Shown one piece after another: positions 43,013-51,963 of a stretch of DNA of 64,000 nucleotides (position 1 is its first letter; every line of letters starts with the position of its first letter). The position numbers were made by a program, and so were the translations under genes. This stretch comes from Terriglobus albidus (GTDB lineage Bacteria; Acidobacteriota; Terriglobia; Terriglobales; Acidobacteriaceae). The notes below the pieces were generated by a model. That model did not search any database. It was not told the DNA's origin and saw nothing but the letters and a program-made list of their open reading frames with translations. The stretch lies in NCBI RefSeq assembly GCF_008000815.1, contig NZ_CP042806.1, forward strand, positions 3,906,001 through 3,970,000, in the 5' to 3' direction.

Positions 43013-44431
43013 ATGAGCTCTCCGACATTCGCGGTCACCATCATGGCCGCCGGTAAAGGCACGCGCCTCAAGTCCAAACGCCCCAAGGTCCTGCATGAGA
43101 TCGGCGGCAAACCCCTGCTGCTGCATGTCATCGCCGCCGCGAAGCAGGTCGTCCAGGCTGGTGACATCTACGTCATCGTCGGTCACGAAGCAGCTCGCGT
43201 GAAGGCCGCCGTCTCCACGGAGGCGACGCACTTTGTGTTGCAGGCCGAACAGCGCGGTACTGGTCATGCGCTGCAGGAGGTGAAGGCATTCTTTACAGCC
43301 TCCGCAATCACACCGCCTGACCATCTTCTGGTACTCTCCGGCGACGTCCCGCTCATCCGCCCGGAGACCATCGCGGCCATCCGCGACTTCCATCTCAGCG
43401 AAGGCGCCTCGATGACTATCCTGACGGCTACCCCGTCCGATCCGACAGGCTACGGCCGTATCTTTCGCAGGTCTCCGGAGTCCTCAGAGGTCGTCGCGAT
43501 TGTCGAGCAGAAAGATCTCAAACCGGATCAGCGCTCCATCCGCGAGATTAACTCAGGCATCTACGCTTTCCGCACAGCCTCTCTCTTCGAGCAGCTTGAC
43601 TCTCTCACGGCAAATAACGCGCAGGGTGAGCTCTACCTTACGGACGTTGCCAAGCTTCTGGTGAAGGCTGGTGAGAGGGTTGTTGCGATCGAAGCAAACG
43701 GCGGAGTAGATGAGGTTCTTGGAGCCAATACCATCGCCGAGATCATGCATCTCGACGCCGCGATGCGCCTGGACACGGCCCGTCGATTGATGGCTCAGGG
43801 AGTCACGATCTTCCGTCCGGAGACCTGCATCATCGACGCCGACGTTACGGTAGCTGCGGACACGGTGATCGAACCGTTCGTGCAATTGCTCGGCAAGACG
43901 GCTGTCGGTGCTGACTGCCGCATACGCTCCTACTCTGTCATTCAGGACTCGACGATCGGCGAAGGCGTGACCATCCGCAACGGTTGCATTCTCGACCATG
44001 CTCATATCGCCAACGGAGCCATCCTTGGCCCCTATGCTCATCTGCGTCCGGAGAGTTATATCGGCGAGAGCGCCCACGTAGGCAACTTCGTCGAAACCAA
44101 GACGGTGCGTCTCGGCAAAGGCTCCAAGGCTAACCATCTCACTTACCTTGGCGACGCAGTCATCGGAACCGGAACCAACATCGGCGCGGGCGTCATTACC
44201 TGCAACTACGACGGTGTCAATAAACACCAGACCACGATTGGGGATAACGTCTTTGTCGGTTCGGACTCCGCGCTGGTCGCTCCCGTCGTTCTTGGCAACG
44301 GCTCTCTCATCGCAGCAGGATCTGTCGTCACGCAGGACGTTCCAGAAGACGCACTGGCCATCGCACGGGGTCGTCAGGAGACCAAGCCTGGGTGGGCCTC
44401 TTCGCGGAGAGAGCGTCTTCGTAAGAGCTAG
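43013..44431 (+). CDS. glmU: Bifunctional GlmU (GlcN-1-P acetyltransferase / GlcNAc-1-P uridyltransferase)
   Basis: GlmU makes UDP-GlcNAc for peptidoglycan and lipid A. The N-terminal nucleotidyltransferase has MAAGKGTRLKSKRPKVLHEI, and QRGTGHAL. The C-terminal left-handed beta-helix carries hexapeptide repeats and the acetyltransferase stretch HVGNFVETKTVRLGKGSKAN, HLTYLGDA and GAGVITCNYDGVNKH. From ATG 43013 it has 472 aa. Upstream in-frame codons lie in MITE copy G and are excluded. Confidence 0.97.
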   Translation: MSSPTFAVTIMAAGKGTRLKSKRPKVLHEIGGKPLLLHVIAAAKQVVQAGDIYVIVGHEAARVKAAVSTEATHFVLQAEQRGTGHALQEVKAFFTASAITPPDHLLVLSGDVPLIRPETIAAIRDFHLSEGASMTILTATPSDPTGYGRIFRRSPESSEVVAIVEQKDLKPDQRSIREINSGIYAFRTASLFEQLDSLTANNAQGELYLTDVAKLLVKAGERVVAIEANGGVDEVLGANTIAEIMHLDAAMRLDTARRLMAQGVTIFRPETCIIDADVTVAADTVIEPFVQLLGKTAVGADCRIRSYSVIQDSTIGEGVTIRNGCILDHAHIANGAILGPYAHLRPESYIGESAHVGNFVETKTVRLGKGSKANHLTYLGDAVIGTGTNIGAGVITCNYDGVNKHQTTIGDNVFVGSDSALVAPVVLGNGSLIAAGSVVTQDVPEDALAIARGRQETKPGWASSRRERLRKS

Positions 44432-44761
44432 TTGCTGGTTGCTAGTTGGGTGTGTCGAGAAATTTAGTACCCCATGAATGGGGATATTCGGTTCTCGGCG
44501 AGCTCGGTTCGCTGGGATGGACCATTCGAGCGAAGCTCGAACCGGTGGGAGCCGTGGGCTTTTAGCCCACGGTCTATCGGATCCAATGTAGAAATGAGCT
44601 TTAGCCCTGGGCCTTTTTCTACCGGACAAGAAAAACCCAGGGCTAAAGCCCATCTACTTTTGTGCTTCGACCAGCGGGCTGAAGCCCGCTGCTCCCACCA
44701 ATTTCAGACATACTTTGAGTCTCGTGGATCAAATTGTCGATAGCCTAGCTGGTTAGGCGCC
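44432..44761 (+). repeat. Gene-free interval with four hairpins (GGGCTTTAGCCC-type repeats)
   Basis: No gene is visible in these 330 bases. Hairpins: TTCGAGC/GCTCGAA (44525-44541), CCGTGGGCT/AGCCCACGG (44552-44571), TGAGCTTTAGCCCTGGG with CCCAGGGCTAAAGCCCA (44595-44652) and AGCGGGCT/AGCCCGCT (44673-44690). The shared core GGGCT-AAAGCCC suggests a short interspersed palindromic repeat family unrelated to the MITE. It lies between convergent glmU and slt. Confidence 0.75.
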
Positions 44762-47098
44762 TCACTTGGCAGCGCTCACAGAACTCGTTCGTTGACCAGA
44801 GCCGTAAATCGCCCGATACATCTCACGGTTGCGCAAAATGGCCTGCACGTATTCGCGCGTCTCCGTATACGGGATCGATTCCACAAACTCCGCCATATCG
44901 CGGTAGTCGTTGGTCGACATCCACTGACGCACCGGTGTATCGCCGGCGTTATAAGCCGCCAGCGCGTACTCCACCTGCCCCCCGAAGCGATCGATCGTCT
45001 GTCGCAGATAGATCGTGCCAAGCCGCAGGCTCGTCGCGGGCTGCAACAGATCATTGGTGGAGAACTTGCCAATACCATCTCGCTTCGCCAACGATTTGCC
45101 GACGGATGGCAGCATCTGCATCAGGCCGTATGCATTCGCACGCGATACCGCTCCCGGGTTGAACTCCGACTCCTGGCGAATCAGCGACGCAACCAGATAT
45201 GGGTCAAGGCTGTTACGCGAAGCGCTCGCCGTCAGTTCGTTCCAGTACGGTGTCGGGAACAGCAGCTTCCAATACATTTGCGGAACATCGTCGACGCTGT
45301 ACGCAAAATAAGAGGCGCCGCTCCGCTTCATCGCCTGCAACGCACGCACATACTCACCGTAAGAGGTATAGATCTCGGCCTGCGCCAATGTTCCCCACGT
45401 TGAGCTGGTCGGGCTTGCCTGGATCTCCGGCGCGATGTACTCGTTCAATCCGGCATTGGCCAGCAGACGGGCCTTGATGAGATGGGTATCGTTCTCCGGC
45501 AGTGTGTCGATCAGTTCCGGCACATCTGGCGCACGCACCGAAGCCAGGGGCGCCGCAGGAGTTACGACCGGTTGTTTCCCCAGGATGTCCAGCCGCTGGC
45601 GCGCCAGCAGGGCGTAGTAGTAGTTCGGGAAGCTGTCAGAAAGCGTCCGGTAGTAATTCGCCGCCTGGGAAAGGTTATGCTCCTGCTCCTCGTAGACGCG
45701 GCCTCTCCAGTAGAGCGCCGACGGCGTCTCGATTCCCGTTGGATAGCGTTGAATCTGCTCATCCATCAAGCGAGCAGCCTCAGAGTAGTTTCGTGTGCGA
45801 TAGCTCAACCAGCCGGCGCGCCAGTGAGACGAAGGACCATAGGTACTACGAGGAAACATACTGACAAGCTGGCTGTAGTAGCCTGCCGCCGTCCCGTACT
45901 CATGTTTGAGCAGATACATGTTCCCTGCCGAGTAAAGCGACTCTTCCGTCCATCGGCTGCGCGGATAACGCTGGGTCAACTGCGTCACCAGACTGCTATG
46001 CTGCCCACGGTCATCAGAGCTCCGTGCCAGCTCTGCGAGAAGATACAGTTTCAATGCAGCCGAATCATCGTCCGTCTGCGGCAGGCTCTCTGCCTCACGC
46101 TTTGAAAGCCGCTTCAGCTTCAGGTCACACACAGCCGCATAGATATCCAGAGCATCACGGTCGCCAGGGCTGAGCGTCGCATCGTGCTGAATGCTGTGGT
46201 ACTCATCCGCTGCTTCGGAATATCGCTTGGCGTTGTACAACTGGTCGGCATGCACTTTGTGCTCGGTTGCCGTCAACGGAGTTCCCATCGCCTGCAACTG
46301 GACTCGAGCCTGCGTGGCCTCATAGCTGAGAGGAAGCAGCGTGTAGATGCTGCGATACATCGCCGCAGCCTGATTGGTATTCCCGGCAAGCTGCCATGCT
46401 TTCGCTTGAGCGAAACGGAAGTCCGCATGCGAGGCCTGCGCTGTTCCAGTCAGCGAACTCAGCACACGCAAGGCTCCCTGCGGATCGTTCTGCTGCAGAT
46501 ATCCATTCGCCAGAATGACCGGAGCATTCGGCACGAAGATTGATTCCGGGTGACGCTGGGCAAAGTTCTCCAGCAAGGCGTAGGCATCCGTTCCCCGGCC
46601 TCCCTGGAGAGCCGCCTGCGCGCCAAGGTAGTCTGCGTAGTCATCCAGGGCCTCTCCGCGCTGCGCTGCCTGGCGGAAGGCGTTGTAGGCGTCAGAAAAA
46701 CGCTTATCCAGCATGTAGGCATGGCCCATCGCCAGCCATGCCGCCGCAGAAGCCTCTCCATTGTGGCTGTTCGCATATGCCTGCACACCGGCATAGGCTA
46801 TAGGCGACCGGGTTGCCGTCAGTTGCTGCGCCATCGGGCGGAGCTGTGACGACGCTACGAATGCGCTGGTCAGCTTGCGCGATCGCGCTGTTGGAGGGGA
46901 GCTGATGACCTTTTTCTTCCGTCCCCTGGCCGTCGACTTCCCGGGGACCCTTTTTGTCCCCTTACCGGCGCCGGCTTTGGCGGGCGCCTTTGCGGCAGGA
47001 TTCTTCGTTGCTGCTTTCTTCGTCTGGGCATAGACCGCCCCAGAGATCAGCAGCAGGAAACAAAACGGCAGAAAAGCAGCTATACGGCGGAACTTCAT
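44762..47098 (-). CDS. slt: Soluble lytic murein transglycosylase with TPR-like superhelix
   Basis: A 778-residue exported enzyme that cleaves peptidoglycan with anhydro-muropeptide formation. Signal peptide, then a Lys/Ala/Pro-rich basic linker (about 25-70), a long helical TPR-like region (about 75-560), and the SLT catalytic domain (about 600-760): SLIRQESEFNPGAVSRANAY with catalytic Glu in ESEF, GLMQMLP, and YALAAYNAGDTPVRQW. The basic linker is unusual and may bind the wall. Length is somewhat above E. coli Slt70. Confidence 0.92.
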   Translation of the reverse strand: MKFRRIAAFLPFCFLLLISGAVYAQTKKAATKNPAAKAPAKAGAGKGTKRVPGKSTARGRKKKVISSPPTARSRKLTSAFVASSQLRPMAQQLTATRSPIAYAGVQAYANSHNGEASAAAWLAMGHAYMLDKRFSDAYNAFRQAAQRGEALDDYADYLGAQAALQGGRGTDAYALLENFAQRHPESIFVPNAPVILANGYLQQNDPQGALRVLSSLTGTAQASHADFRFAQAKAWQLAGNTNQAAAMYRSIYTLLPLSYEATQARVQLQAMGTPLTATEHKVHADQLYNAKRYSEAADEYHSIQHDATLSPGDRDALDIYAAVCDLKLKRLSKREAESLPQTDDDSAALKLYLLAELARSSDDRGQHSSLVTQLTQRYPRSRWTEESLYSAGNMYLLKHEYGTAAGYYSQLVSMFPRSTYGPSSHWRAGWLSYRTRNYSEAARLMDEQIQRYPTGIETPSALYWRGRVYEEQEHNLSQAANYYRTLSDSFPNYYYALLARQRLDILGKQPVVTPAAPLASVRAPDVPELIDTLPENDTHLIKARLLANAGLNEYIAPEIQASPTSSTWGTLAQAEIYTSYGEYVRALQAMKRSGASYFAYSVDDVPQMYWKLLFPTPYWNELTASASRNSLDPYLVASLIRQESEFNPGAVSRANAYGLMQMLPSVGKSLAKRDGIGKFSTNDLLQPATSLRLGTIYLRQTIDRFGGQVEYALAAYNAGDTPVRQWMSTNDYRDMAEFVESIPYTETREYVQAILRNREMYRAIYGSGQRTSSVSAAK

Positions 47099-47288
47099 CG
47101 TCTTCTTTGCAGAGTATGATGCGTCACGGTGCGGATTTTCCTCTTAGAGCAATTTTCCGCATCTTCGGCGATACCCTTTTCTGTAGGACAGCTCTACGGG
47201 CCCGTTGGTTTAGTATGGGTCTATCAGATATTTGCCCGGACGGAAGAACGCCCGGCAACTCACTGTTTTTTAGAAAGCTTGCACCGGA

Positions 47289-47915
47289 ATGCCGACCCCG
47301 ACCATCCAATCCCCAGCAGTGGAAGAACATCCGGACGTTGCGCTGGTTGCGCGCGCCCGGGAAGGAGATACGGCAGCTTTTGAGCAGTTAGTCCGGCAGT
47401 ACGACCGGCAGATCTTCCGGGTAGCACAGCACATCACCCAGAACCGCGAGGATGCGGAAGACATTGTGCAAGACGTCTTCCTCAAAGCCTACGAAAAGCT
47501 CGACCAGTTCCAGGGAAATTCGAAGTTTTCCACCTGGCTGGTACGCATCGCGGTGAATGAAAGCCTGATGCGGCTCCGCAAGCGGAAGACCAGCAGGACA
47601 GTTTCCATGGACGAAGATGTCCAGACGGAAGAGGGCGCAATTCCCCGCGACTTTGCCGACTGGAGCCCGAATCCCGAGCAGATTTACGGGCAGTCCGAAC
47701 TAGGAGATATCCTGCGCAAGACGATTCAGGGCCTGCCGCCCGGTTTTAGAACAGTGTTTACGTTGCGCGATATCGAAAATCTTTCGACGGAAGAGACGGC
47801 TGAAGCTCTGGGACTCAGTGTTCCTGCAGTGAAAAGCAGGCTTCTACGCGCTCGGCTGCAGCTACGTGAGCGTCTAAGCCGGTATCTGAAACAGCCGGAA
47901 GGAGTTAAGCCGTGA
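47289..47915 (+). CDS. ECF-family RNA polymerase sigma factor
   Basis: A 208-residue sigma factor of RpoE-like type. Region 2 spans about residues 28-100 (EQLVRQYDRQIFRVAQHI, NREDAEDIVQDVFLKAYEKL, STWLVRIAVNESLMRLRKRK) and region 4 about 140-200 (LPPGFRTVFTLRDIENLSTEETAEALGLSVPAVKSRL). The stop overlaps the start of the anti-sigma gene (GTGA). About 190 bases upstream hold no gene and should contain its promoter. Confidence 0.93.
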   Translation: MPTPTIQSPAVEEHPDVALVARAREGDTAAFEQLVRQYDRQIFRVAQHITQNREDAEDIVQDVFLKAYEKLDQFQGNSKFSTWLVRIAVNESLMRLRKRKTSRTVSMDEDVQTEEGAIPRDFADWSPNPEQIYGQSELGDILRKTIQGLPPGFRTVFTLRDIENLSTEETAEALGLSVPAVKSRLLRARLQLRERLSRYLKQPEGVKP

Positions 47916-48154
47916 CCTGCACAGAGTTTCTGGCCAGAATGACCGACTACTTTGATGGCACCATCGCCAAAGAGCTGGAAGCCGAAGTTCGACAACACAT
48001 GTGCGAGTGCAGCCACTGCGAGGTGGTCGTCAATACGACCCGCCAGACGATCGAGATCTATCGCGATACCGACGTATACGAACTTTCCACCGATACCCGC
48101 GAACGTCTGATTGCGAACATTATGAGCAAGTGCCGCGGCAAAGGTTGCGCGTAA
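47912..48154 (+). CDS. Zinc-finger anti-sigma factor (ZAS type, soluble)
   Basis: An 80-residue protein with the HxxxCxxC motif (His29, Cys33, Cys36) and a further Cys3, the zinc site of anti-sigma domains. No transmembrane helix follows, so it is cytoplasmic. Two more cysteines are at the very end (KCRGKGC), which may form a redox pair. It overlaps the sigma gene by four bases and should sequester that sigma factor; release by zinc loss or thiol oxidation is an inference. Confidence 0.85.
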   Translation: MTCTEFLARMTDYFDGTIAKELEAEVRQHMCECSHCEVVVNTTRQTIEIYRDTDVYELSTDTRERLIANIMSKCRGKGCA

Positions 48155-48270
48155 GTACCGAACCAGACACACCGCTTCCCACCTTTTTGTCATTTACTTC
48201 CGGCTTCCCTGCGGCCTATCCTCGACGGGTACTTCTCTCATCACTTCTCCCGTCAGGGGATTTATCTGCC

Positions 48271-49167
48271 ATGAGTTCACCCAATCGCAGGGTCAACGAC
48301 CCCACTTTGACGCGTCAGCGCGGCATTCTCAGCCATCCCGGAACCCTTCTGGTAGCCGGCGTGGCAATCCTGTTTACGGCTTATATCTTCAACGTCGGCG
48401 GCCTGCAGACCTGGGCCAACTCTACATTCGACAACTTCAACCAGGGTGCACAATCCCATAACGACTCCGTCGTAAATATGACGGTGACCTTTGCTCCTGT
48501 TGCCGCAGGTCTCGTCATTCTGCTCATCGCCTACTGGATTCTTCGCAGCCTGGGCCGGGGAGTCCGCAAGATGGCGAAAGAGAACCGCCTCTCTTCCCGT
48601 GGCTCTCAGACGATCAACGACTTCTGCGAGCTGGCGGCCAAAGCCTCTATCAGCCGCAAGGTGGCTTCGCACACCTATCGTTTTCTAACACCCTATTACC
48701 ACCACGACGTTCGTTCCCGGCTCGAGGATCGGCTGCGCGACGATCTGCACATGACCGAGACAAAGGTCCGCGATGCCGTCGCCAACCTGCTTCATCGCTG
48801 CGACCGCAAGAAGGACCTCGATGCTCCCATTGATACAGTGGTCACGGTTCTCGACCTGATGCGCTATGTCGAGAAGGCGCCCGCACACTTCCTCACTCAT
48901 TCCGCGGTCAAGCGTCTCCGGGGAGAACAGAAAGGTCCTGAGATCGTTCGCACGGCAGCCGTGGGAGAGACCAGAATGGTCAAGCCTCTGCATAAGCGCT
49001 CCGGAATGCTGGCTGCAGTCAAAAGCCTCTCCGGCATACGTAAAGCCGCCGCGGTGCAGAAGCCGGTAGAGCCCCGCGATCCCGTTGCCCGTCCTGTGAA
49101 TCCTCCGGTCGAGATCGCCGCCGGACGTCAGGTAAAACGCGACATCACCGTTCCGCGCGGGAACTAG
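48271..49167 (+). CDS. Two-helix membrane protein of unknown function
   Basis: A 298-residue protein starting at ATG 48271 with a good AGGGGA Shine-Dalgarno. Helices near 22-45 (GTLLVAGVAILFTAYIF) and 75-93 (VTFAPVAAGLVILLIAYWI) are followed by a basic, mostly helical cytoplasmic domain of about 200 residues. No family recognised. It follows the sigma/anti-sigma pair by 116 bases on the same strand and may belong to its regulon. A strong terminator ends it. Confidence 0.72.
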   Translation: MSSPNRRVNDPTLTRQRGILSHPGTLLVAGVAILFTAYIFNVGGLQTWANSTFDNFNQGAQSHNDSVVNMTVTFAPVAAGLVILLIAYWILRSLGRGVRKMAKENRLSSRGSQTINDFCELAAKASISRKVASHTYRFLTPYYHHDVRSRLEDRLRDDLHMTETKVRDAVANLLHRCDRKKDLDAPIDTVVTVLDLMRYVEKAPAHFLTHSAVKRLRGEQKGPEIVRTAAVGETRMVKPLHKRSGMLAAVKSLSGIRKAAAVQKPVEPRDPVARPVNPPVEIAAGRQVKRDITVPRGN

Positions 49168-49186
49168 AGCGACGTTCAATAAAAAG

Positions 49187-49214
49187 AGGGCAGCCTAAAG
49201 GCTGCCCCTTTTTT
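49187..49214 (+). terminator. Bidirectional rho-independent terminator
   Basis: GGGCAGCC pairs with GGCTGCCC around a TAAA loop, with A-rich DNA on one side and TTTTTT on the other. It ends the 298-aa gene (plus) and the convergent 311-aa gene (minus). Confidence 0.92.
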
Positions 49215-49231
49215 ATTAACGTCTTTCCGGC

Positions 49232-50167
49232 TTATCGTACGACCTGCTGGAACAGGGACGAAGACAACAGGCTTGCGAACTGGCTGTCCGAGGAAGCGTA
49301 AGCGACGGTGATGGTTCCGCTGCTGGAGCTGATCGTCGTGTGATCGAGCGCCTGCTTCTCGTCGGTCGAGCCCGAGTTCTGCTTGTACATGGAGACGGCC
49401 TTCATCAGGGAAGCGATCGTCGCGGCCGTTACCGTATCAGAGGTCACTACCGACATATCGAATTTCACACCATTGGCAAAATCCATGGTGTAACGCGAGC
49501 TCTTCATGCGGTTGCGTACGGTGTCATAGTCAGCCAGTTGCGAAGCATCGCCCATGACGCTCTTCATCATCGTCTGGGTTCCCTTCTGGTCCAGAAGGCT
49601 CCAAACCGCCTTGTCATCGACGTTCGGCATCTCAGAGGCCAGATCGCCATTCAGGAAGTTGGGAATATTGCCATCGCGCGCCTCCATTGATGTGCGCACG
49701 GCGTTCTTATCGCCGAAGACCATCGTCGTCTGATTCAGCCAGACGACGCTCATGCCCTGAGCTCCCATGGGATAGATCGCGTTATTCCGCAGCATGGTGG
49801 GCTTGATCTTGTTCTTGGTGAAATAGGCCAGAATGTCTCGGGTACGGAACTGGCCCTGGGCGATACCGATAATGTTGGTCGAACTTCCCTCACCTGTGCG
49901 ATAGGCCACGAAGGCGAGATTGTCGGCGTCCTGATCAACCTTCAGGCCTGAGCTCTTCAACGCCGATTCCAGCCGTTTCAGCTCCGGAGGGAGAACCCTA
50001 TCCTTGAGCGCCATGGCTGCCGAGGAGTTCTGCATCGCGCGATAGTCCACGGTAATAATCTGCTGCACGTCGCGCGGAATTGCGGACTTGGCGTCCGAGG
50101 ACAACTGCGCAGCCGGAGCAGCCGCTGCTGCAGCAGCCAGCACTATTGCCATGAGGGTTTGCTTCAT
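49232..50167 (-). CDS. Exported protein of unknown function
   Basis: A 311-residue protein with a signal peptide (LMAIVLAAAAAAAPAAQL) and a mature part rich in polar residues, with segments such as IPRDVQQIITVDYRAMQNSSAA and GDKNAVRTSMEARDG. I do not recognise the fold; similar proteins seem common in Acidobacteria. No membrane helix after the signal. It is the last gene of a minus-strand stretch and ends at the bidirectional terminator. Confidence 0.72.
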   Translation of the reverse strand: MKQTLMAIVLAAAAAAAPAAQLSSDAKSAIPRDVQQIITVDYRAMQNSSAAMALKDRVLPPELKRLESALKSSGLKVDQDADNLAFVAYRTGEGSSTNIIGIAQGQFRTRDILAYFTKNKIKPTMLRNNAIYPMGAQGMSVVWLNQTTMVFGDKNAVRTSMEARDGNIPNFLNGDLASEMPNVDDKAVWSLLDQKGTQTMMKSVMGDASQLADYDTVRNRMKSSRYTMDFANGVKFDMSVVTSDTVTAATIASLMKAVSMYKQNSGSTDEKQALDHTTISSSSGTITVAYASSDSQFASLLSSSLFQQVVR

Positions 50168-50268
50168 TGTTCTGTGGTTCCTTCTATCTTGGGGGTTCTG
50201 CCGCCAGATCGCTGGTTACAGTGATTCTCTCTCATCTTCAGACGGATGCAACCCGCCCTCGGTTACCC

Positions 50269-51189
50269 TTACGGCCATTTGAGGGGATGCTTTAGCCGCC
50301 GTTCCAGGACCTTCATCTCCGGGTCAAACCCCGGAACCTGATTTATCCAGGCCGCAGACGGATCATACGCCTGTTCCGGAATCAGACCAATCAGCTCGCC
50401 ATCGGCGATGCTTGAACCGTGGCGGGCCGCAAGCTGCCGGGCGCGCTCATGCACCTCGGCCACCGGCGTGCGCTGGAAGTCCGTAATGTTCATACTAATC
50501 TGCGCCCGGCCCTGCGCCAATACGCCCATGGCCTTGATACCGTACATGCCGCCGCCGGAGGCGCGGATCTCCTTGGCGATGGCTCGGGCAATCGCCACAT
50601 CCGGATCATGCAGATAGATGTTGTATGCGATCAGGAACTTACGCGCACCCACGGCGGAAGCGCCGGCGGTTGCGTGCAGCTCCGGCCCACCAATGTCCGG
50701 ACGGCTCGCCGCATCCTTGCGGACTGCGTCGCGCAGCCCTTCGAACTGGCCGCGCCGTACATCCTCCAGGTTCACACGGTCCGGACGAGCCGCGGCTGCC
50801 TCGTAGAAATACACGGGAATCCCATACCGCAACCAGATCTGCTGGCCGGCCTGACGGGCAAGCATGGCGCACTGCGGAAGAGCGTAGTTCGCCACCGGGA
50901 CAAACGGAATTACGTCTGCGGCGCCAATGCGGGGATGGACACCTTCCTGTCGGGTCAGGTCAATCAGCTCTGCCGCTTTCCCTGCCGCACGGATGGCCGC
51001 CTCCGCCACCGCCTCGGGGGCTCCGGCGATGGTTACCACGGAGCGGTTATGGTCATTGTCCAGCGAATAGTCCAGCAGGCTGACGCCCTCCACCTTCATG
51101 GCGGAGACAATCGCCCGCACCTTCTCCGGGCTCACACCCTCTGAGAAGTTTGGAACGCATTCAATGATGGGGCTTCCTACTTCCACCAT
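50269..51189 (-). CDS. ftcD: Glutamate formimidoyltransferase (short form)
   Basis: This enzyme moves the formimino group from formiminoglutamate to tetrahydrofolate in histidine breakdown. The family motif IIECVPNFSEG is at the start, followed by LLDYSLDNDHNRSVVTIAG, HPRIGAADVIPFVP, and ARKFLIAYNIYL. At 306 aa it is the transferase domain only, without cyclodeaminase. Start ATG 51189 is chosen because it begins at the family N-terminus; it overlaps the preceding PagL-like gene by 13 bases. No other hut genes are visible. Confidence 0.9.
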   Translation of the reverse strand: MVEVGSPIIECVPNFSEGVSPEKVRAIVSAMKVEGVSLLDYSLDNDHNRSVVTIAGAPEAVAEAAIRAAGKAAELIDLTRQEGVHPRIGAADVIPFVPVANYALPQCAMLARQAGQQIWLRYGIPVYFYEAAAARPDRVNLEDVRRGQFEGLRDAVRKDAASRPDIGGPELHATAGASAVGARKFLIAYNIYLHDPDVAIARAIAKEIRASGGGMYGIKAMGVLAQGRAQISMNITDFQRTPVAEVHERARQLAARHGSSIADGELIGLIPEQAYDPSAAWINQVPGFDPEMKVLERRLKHPLKWP

Positions 51190-51887
51190 GTGTATCCCAC
51201 GTTGAACTGCAGCGTCACATTTACTCCAGGATTCCGATCGCCCATTGACGCATTGGAGATATGAACCGCATTGGCGCCGAAATCGATAGAACGCCTCGGC
51301 TTCACAAAATAATGCATGCCCACGCCAGCCTGCGGCGTGAAATTCCAAACCGAAGTCTCAGAGGTAGGCCCAGCATTCGCCAGGTTGATGACCGTTGCCG
51401 AACCGTACGGAGGATACTTATGGTTCGTCCAGATCAGACCGCCCGCTCCCTGAACCCAGGGCATAATCCGCCGATGGTTCGTCATGTTCCAGCGAAAGAT
51501 TACCGGCGTCAACGACACACCGTGATATGTTCCGCCCACCGTATACGGAGGCGAGCACACCGTCAGCGACGAGTTGCACTTCACACGCTGGAACTTCGGC
51601 ACATTCGACTGCCAGTATGGAAACAGCTCTGCTGCAAACTCGAACTGTCCTTTGAAGAAACTGGAGCCGAGTTCCGGCGTCAGCACCTTACCGACATGAA
51701 CGCCGGCCATGATGAACTTATAGCCGCTGCGATTGTCCGTAACACCTACTCCTCCCTGAACCAGAGGACCGTACTCCCAGCCCGGATGACTGGCAACTTC
51801 ACGTACCGGAGATTGTATGGCGGTCTGTGCCACCGCCGGCATAGCCAGAGCGGCACTCATCAACGAACTCACGATCCATTTCTTCAC
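51177..51887 (-). CDS. PagL-like lipid A 3-O-deacylase (acyloxyacyl hydrolase)
   Basis: A 236-residue outer-membrane beta-barrel protein with a signal peptide (IVSSLMSAALAMPAVAQ). The C-terminal catalytic region AVHISNASMGDRNPG holds the His-x-Ser pair followed by Asn-Pro-Gly typical of PagL, and the chain ends in aromatic GYTWWK, as outer-membrane barrels do. It would trim a 3-O acyl chain from lipid A. Two internal cysteines (VKCNSSLTVCS) may form a loop disulfide. Confidence 0.75.
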   Translation of the reverse strand: MKKWIVSSLMSAALAMPAVAQTAIQSPVREVASHPGWEYGPLVQGGVGVTDNRSGYKFIMAGVHVGKVLTPELGSSFFKGQFEFAAELFPYWQSNVPKFQRVKCNSSLTVCSPPYTVGGTYHGVSLTPVIFRWNMTNHRRIMPWVQGAGGLIWTNHKYPPYGSATVINLANAGPTSETSVWNFTPQAGVGMHYFVKPRRSIDFGANAVHISNASMGDRNPGVNVTLQFNVGYTWWK

Positions 51888-51907
51888 TTACGCTTCCCTC
51901 TCCGTAC

Positions 51908-51936
51908 AGAAGAAAGCCGCCGAATCTGCCGGCGGC
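51908..51936 (-). terminator. Rho-independent terminator after yebC
   Basis: On the minus strand GCCGCCG pairs with CGGCGGC across a seven-base loop, followed by TTTCTTCT. It separates yebC from the PagL-like gene. Confidence 0.8.
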
Positions 51937-51963
51937 TCTCCACTCATATTCCTGCAGTGTGAA

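Noticed and set aside
43553-44653. A 366-residue minus-strand frame opposite glmU
   Set aside because: It is entirely antisense to the conserved beta-helix of GlmU plus repeat sequence.
47140-47175. An eighth MITE copy (TTAGAGCAATTTTCCGC)
   Set aside because: Only one end-like sequence is present, with a base insertion; no central stem or second end follows.
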